From Arbacia lixula (lineage: Eukaryota > Echinodermata > Echinoidea > Arbacioida > Arbaciidae): a stretch of DNA of 64,000 bases. The translations under genes were made by a program, and so were the position numbers. The notes under the pieces were generated by a model, which was given only the letters and a program-made list of their open reading frames with translations, was not told the origin of the DNA and searched no databases. Shown in pieces: positions 59,185-64,000 of the stretch. Numbering within the stretch: position 1 is the stretch's first letter; the number at the start of each line of letters is the position of its first letter. Location: positions 186,001 to 250,000 of the forward strand of contig CAVLGW020000003.1 in the NCBI GenBank assembly GCA_963669155.1, given 5' to 3'.

Positions 59185-60258
59185 TGCAAGCACAATACCA
59201 TAACATGAGGACACCGAGCCCTGCTGTGCATTGAACTTCGCTGTGAATGCAAGTCTCCCCATTCATGCCATTGACTTGCTGCTATTTTGTCATTTTTTTG
59301 CCGAGGTTTTTTGTTATTGCATTTTTGCCGTTAACGTACTTTCGGTTTAGTGAATTAACCTCGATAAACGTGCACACGAAACGCCGCCTTGTTTAACGCA
59401 TTGTGTTGCATCAAACCCGCACCCAGTGTACAGTTAGCCTTTTGACAAGGCATTGTGGGTGTGGGTTGTCCCTCACGCCTTTTAGCCTCTGAGCAGCAGT
59501 TGCATCCCGTGTGCCTAAAAAGAGACAAATTATAATGCCCACACTTCTGGCGATTCGAGAGATTGGTTGTTCGGCTTAGCCCCTCGCTTGCTTTATCACT
59601 GGGGTTAACGCGGTTAGTCTCGTTCCAGGCGGTAGTGGAGTATTGCGCTAATGGGGGAAATTATTAAGCCCTGAGGCCTTGGTCAAAGGCTCGTGTACAG
59701 TAGACTAACTCCTCCGATTGACACTCATTGGACCGTCTGTATTATTGCGCTCGTTTTTTTCTGGAATCCTGCAGTGCTTTTAATGCACACGGACTCAACG
59801 AAAATTGTTAATCCTTTGTAACCCAGATAAACTGCTGCTGTATGGGGCTTGCATGTATTACTAAGGCAAGAATGCATGCGGCACACCATGGCACACAGAG
59901 AATTAAACACGCGTTTACTTATTTGTCTGCACAAGACACCCTAGGAGTGAACATTTGAACCCTGCGCGTGAGACAACCATTAAACCCATATTCACAACGG
60001 TTTTTTAAGGTCGCATTGGCGTGAAGGAGAATATGACTGCAAGGGCGGACGAATAGATTACCGAAGTGGTGTCGTCATATACATTATTATGCACGTTGCT
60101 GGTTCTAAGTGTAGCGGGTATGAATATACCGCTATCTTATTGATTACGACTATATTCACACATAGGGAGTGTAAGAATATCGATATAAATGTATCATATA
60201 AATGTTAAGACTTAAAGACATTCCTGTATGGACAGGAAGTAAGTTAATTTCTGTTTGC
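59185..60258. other. Spacer, nothing recognised
   Basis: No exon, RNA or repeat recognised. Confidence 0.35.
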
Positions 60259-60276
60259 TCTCTTTCTTTCTTTCTT

Positions 60277-60325
<49 letters not shown>

Positions 60326-60328
60326 ATA
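60259..60328 (+). repeat. (CT)n/(CTTT)n microsatellite
   Basis: Pyrimidine-only tract of CTTT steps then CT steps with interruptions. Ser/Leu/Phe frames over it are artefacts. Confidence 0.95.
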
Positions 60329-61100
60329 TCTCACACCCCCACACTTCAGACCCTCTTCTTTGCCCCTTGGGTTATTCACCTTTGACTACTTCCGACTTCT
60401 ATCTATCTCTTTCTTTGTTTCTTCTTTGATATATACCAGACACCTGGTAGTGACAAGTACATCTTTGATTTTCCTTGTTTGGAGCAAACACAGATAATAT
60501 AATAGTTAGTCCAGTGGAAACTTGGAAAAGCTTCCCACAAGTAATTAGGTAGCTGATATGTCAAAGAGGAGATTATGATTAAGGGAGCTTAAGCACTATT
60601 GTTGATGTCCAGAGTATGAATTAAGGAGGTCTGAGGAGTGTTACACTTGTGCTGTGTTGACAGATTAACACAGAGGTACAATGTCCCACCCTAAAAAGAG
60701 AGGATAGAAACTTGTAAACATTATTGTTCGCTGGCAATTATGTGTGGGCGGATTCTTACTACTTGACCTTAGTGGGTTTTGGATGCTGTCTTAAATCATC
60801 TGGACTGAGAGATTTAGTATATCTTAAGAGTAACCAAACAGGATGAATGGGACAAAGGAATTTTAGGAAATACAGAGTCCATGTCCAGTAGTAGAATTCC
60901 AAGTAACCTTTAACGTATGATATTGTAATTTCTTGTCCCGCCTACTTCCTATAACTTGTAACCAATGAATTGTCTGTATCTATGGGTCACCTCTGGTAGT
61001 CACTCCTAATTACCAGGTGATGGACAGGCAGGTAGTGAGTGCCTTACCAGTGTAAAGTATATGGAGGATGATTTGGGAATAGATGCTGCTTGAATATGTA
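60329..61100. other. Spacer, nothing certain
   Basis: No gene recognised. It might be the U3-like part of the promoter/LTR-like segment that follows, but no clear TG terminus could be fixed. Confidence 0.3.
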
Positions 61101-61830
61101 ATTAGGTATAAAACCCCAGTCCCTTACCCTATTTCCTCACTTGGTTTCCCCTCCACACTTGGTTCCCATCTTCCCCTGCACACTTGGTCTCCCCTGCACA
61201 CTGGCTCCCACTCAACTTTAACACCACCATTACTAATTATTAAGCAACAACTGCAACTTAAAGAATCAACTGCAGCAGAAGTATCTTCGAGCTAAGTTTG
61301 GAACTTAGAATTTTCAGCATTCCTCCAGCAACAGAATTATCTTCAAACTCTAAGTTTGAGAGCTTTCAACAGTCCTCCAGCATTGCATTGAACGGACAGA
61401 GTCTTTAATCACCAAGTCAGACTCTAGCTTCGTTGCATCCTGAGTTCGAGAATTGTAACCAGATTGTTCCAGTGTTTTTGAATTGTTCCTGTCCTCCTGC
61501 TTCCCCGACGTTCCCGAGCCCCGTTCCCGATTTGTTCCAGTCGACCCCGCGTTTCCGATGTCCCCGAGCCCCGTTCCTGATCTACCGAGAGCGTAACACG
61601 AGCGATCGCGATCAAGTAAGAGAAGAGACTTTCGCGAACAGCAGTAAGTGGCCACAAACTAATATTCATCCTCCCACTATTAACAAATCCCCCTCCAGTT
61701 GCATGTTTCCCTTTTGTAGTGTAAGCATAATAATTTACGGTTAAGCTAGTATATAATAATTGTGAGAATTGTGAGTAAGGAAGAAGAAGAGAAATTTACG
61801 TATATTTTATTAATAAATCATTTACCAAGT
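61101..61830 (+). promoter_or_regulatory. TATA-containing promoter or LTR-like segment
   Basis: A TATA box, GGTATAAAACC (61105-61115), precedes a pyrimidine-rich stretch with imperfect ~20-25 bp repeats of a CACTTGGTYYCC type (61138-61210). Two imperfect copies of a ~57-bp unit follow (from about 61276 and 61332, sharing TATCTTC and CTAAGTTTG and TCCTCCAGCA). A possible splice donor AGCAGTAAGTGG lies at 61639-61650, and AATAAA at 61812-61817. TATA, leader and AATAAA within about 700 bp fit a solo LTR or the promoter and first exon of an unseen gene. No terminal dinucleotides or target duplication were established. Confidence 0.35.
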
Positions 61831-62579
61831 GATACTTTAATTTACCCTTGTGTTTTGGCATTCTATTTACGTTGTCCTTTTATCATTTAAGTAAAATTAA
61901 GTAACGGTGGTTTTGATTGGCTATTCCCCTGCCCGAGTTGGAACAGCGAACCGCATAGCTAACAGACCATTATATCTTGTTCCTTCTCGGTACTCCTCTT
62001 CACTGCACCCACAGTTGAAGCAGGGGGTTGCAGCGGGTTAGATAAGCAACATCGCCCAAGTGAGAGTTCCACTTGTCCGACATTGTCCAGCGTGCTAGTG
62101 TCGGGCACTCCCGAAGAGAGTCCCCGCTATGAAGTAACCTCGTAATTGTAATTTGCGCATGAACAGATTATTGTTGGTAGAAAATGACTTCAGGTCAATT
62201 TCACAAATCACAAAATATAGGGGGAACTAATCAAATAGTCGGCCACATTTCAATCTATTATCATGCAAATATGGCAACAGCTATTCAGCTCTGAAAAGGT
62301 AGTGAAAGAGCATTCCATCAGTAAGGCCTACATCTACTTTTATTGCTATTCTGGGAACACTCCAAAATGTCTTTACATCCATCATGCGACAGCTTCATGG
62401 AAAAATCCCAGTCAGCAGTCTTGTAGTATTTATTAAGTGGGTTGTCCAACGATGGTGTAATTACGAACTGAGCTATTATGGTCGCATTATGTCACACTCC
62501 AGGACTCTGTTGGGCTAATTCACTGTGTGTTTGCCGCAATAACACTGGAGCGAGTGGGGATCGTGGTCGGATAGGGGAA
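61831..62579. other. Spacer, nothing recognised
   Basis: No gene or repeat recognised. Confidence 0.35.
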
Positions 62580-62585
62580 CGTCCG

Positions 62586-63059
62586 TATGGCAAGCCGTTT
62601 TAACATTTATTCCTATTTCTTGATATCACGAATTCGATTTCTTCATATCAAGAATTCGACTTCTTGATATCAAGAATTCGATTTCTTGATATCAAGAATT
62701 GCCATTGCTTGACTACACAAAACCATTTCTTGATATCAAGAATTCGAATTCTTGATATCAAGAAATCGAATTCTTGATATCAAGAAGTCGACTTCTTGAT
62801 ATCAAGAATTCGATTTCTTCATATCAAGAATTGCCATTGCTTCACTACACAAAACTATTTCTTGAGATCAAGAATTCGAATTCTTGATATCAAGAAATCG
62901 AATTCGTGATATCAAGAATTCGACTTCTTGATATCAAGAATTCGAATTGTTGATATCAAGAAATGGTTTTGTGTAGTCAAGCAATGGCAAATCTTGATAT
63001 CAAGAAATCGAATTCGTGATATCAAGAAATAGGAATAAATGTTAAAACGGCTTGCCATA
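62586..63059. mobile_element. 474-bp GATATC-palindrome element with 6-bp target duplication
   Basis: Terminal inverted repeats of more than 40 bp start TATGGCAAGCCGTTTTAAC at both ends. The flanks carry CGTCCG at 62580-62585 and 63060-63065, a clean 6-bp target-site duplication. The interior is a chain of 21-22 bp near-palindromic units of the form TTCTTGATATCAAGAA + TCGA, interrupted three times by a CCATTGCTT-ACTACACAAAA segment (two direct, one inverted). No coding sequence. A decayed copy lies at 56842-57410. Confidence 0.9.
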
Positions 63060-63065
63060 CGTCCG

Positions 63066-63540
63066 CAATATCTCAGGTCACGTGTGCGGCGTAGTGTCTT
63101 CTCCAGCGCCCGTTCTGCGAGGTCGTCCCTTAACTCAGACCGCGTACTAAACGTAAGAGTATTTTACGGGGTGTAAAAAAAAAACATCTGCTGCTGTCAC
63201 AAAGTCATTGATTTTCATCATAGATTCACAACAGTGGGTGATTTCACTTAGTCGCTTTGATTATTATGTTAACAAACTCAAAACACCATTGAATCAGTAA
63301 AAATGTTTCATTTTGTTTCTTTGGCATCCCATAAACTTATTACAGGTTTAGTGAGCTGTTTGAGTTAAACCTCTGTTCTAAATACGGGCCTATATGGATA
63401 TGCCTTTTTAGGTTCCCCCTTGATTGCTAGTATGATACAATCGTTTAAATACAAAGTGATATAGCCTAAGGTTTGATATTGTTTCAAAACATGTGTCTCT
63501 GAGATCAGACTAGTCGTCTGGCATTTTGTATGCTCCATTT
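63066..63540. other. Spacer, nothing recognised
   Basis: No feature recognised. Confidence 0.35.
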
Positions 63541-63746
63541 ACAGTTGGCAGCAAAATTATTCAACCCCCCTCTCATTTTTGACATTCTGTCATAATGAAT
63601 AACATTGCAACAGCAGATTGCTATTAGACCATTAAGATAGTTAGCAGACAGTTAATTACTAAAGAATCCCGGAGAAAAGAAATCAAATTTCACCTGAAAT
63701 AGAAATTTGCGCCCAAAAAGCATGTTGCAAAATTTATACAAATAAC
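63541..63746 (-). mobile_element. Tc1/mariner-like end sequence, inverted copy
   Basis: Reverse-complement relative of 39536-39768. It starts after TA with CAGTTGGCAGCAAAATTATT, followed by TTTTTGACATTCTGTCATAA and ATTGCAACAGCAG in the same order as the other copy. No transposase. Confidence 0.65.
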
Positions 63747-64000
63747 AAAAAGCTGTTAATAAGATATTTCCCCCCCACACACACTGCAATGCTAGTGCAT
63801 TGTAAATTAACTAATTTTCTTTCATCATAGATGATCTGTGCATTATAACAGATCTGATAAATATGTACTTTGATATATTCTTCATGAGATTTGTCCAATC
63901 AATAAAAATGACCGCTGCTGTATTTCAACTTAAAGAAGAAACATTTTCTATTTCTACACAATACCTTAAAGTTGATAATTAGTTCATTTATTTTGCTTAC
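63747..64000. other. AT-rich end of window
   Basis: A short C-run near 63770; nothing else recognised. Confidence 0.35.

Noticed and set aside
59370-59400. Second hammerhead core at CACACGAAACGCC
   Set aside because: The GAAAC word is present but there is no CUGANGA partner at a suitable distance upstream.
60202-60497. Ser/Leu/Phe-rich frames resembling membrane segments
   Set aside because: Produced by the (CT)n and CTTT microsatellite.
61350-61744. Overlapping frames of about 100 codons on both strands
   Set aside because: No domain is recognised; they overlap the leader-like repeats of the promoter or LTR-like segment.

Overview
The window looks like a fragment of a eukaryotic genome, most likely a marine deuterostome and probably an echinoderm such as a sea urchin. 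The evidence is spliced EGF-like and SRCR exons with phase-1 borders, several decayed non-LTR retrotransposon (LINE) families, an LTR-retrotransposon Gag, many inverted-repeat transposon remnants, and frequent (CT)n, (CA)n and poly-G/C tracts. The species is an inference. No bacterial genes, CRISPR array, rRNA or tRNA gene was recognised.

1-29862: a tandem satellite of 25 complete units of 1186-1204 bp plus a partial edge unit; its left end lies outside the window. Each unit carries a decayed, internally deleted piece of a CR1/Jockey-like LINE reverse transcriptase joined to about 165-250 bp of another repeat. A diverged cousin of that other repeat lies at 47757-47965. Diagnostic variants show higher-order repeats of four units, then five, then about three. 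Short open frames in the units are remnants, not genes.

29863-42500: a transposon graveyard. It holds a 5'-truncated CR1/Jockey-like LINE with one stop codon and an exact 201-bp duplication (33276-34956), a decayed reverse-strand LINE with endonuclease and RT pieces (35705-37120), a scrap of the satellite's LINE family (37650-37812), an RTE-like LINE pseudogene (39780-41627), and a reverse-strand Gag cut off by the RTE tail (41627-42484).

42500-47300: two inverted copies of a ~1-kb element flank 2.4 kb that holds two plausible reverse-strand exons. One encodes 12-residue repeats and is interrupted by the left copy three codons before its apparent stop.

47300-53000: a telomere-like tract, the satellite cousin, a hammerhead-ribozyme-like motif, two TTAA-flanked foldback elements, a poly-G/C hairpin element, an SRCR pseudo-exon and a reverse-strand LINE endonuclease remnant split by one of the foldbacks.

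53000-58900: forward-strand exons of an EGF-repeat/SRCR gene (five EGF exons, a Thr/Pro linker and one SRCR exon), all in symmetrical phase 1. Three EGF exons end at GC rather than GT. The SRCR exon is frameshifted. Together they suggest a secreted or cell-surface scavenger-receptor-type protein, possibly decaying.

58900-64000: a second poly-G/C element, a possible TATA-containing promoter or LTR-like segment, a 474-bp element built from tiny palindromes with a 6-bp target duplication, and an inverted copy of a Tc1/mariner-like end sequence.
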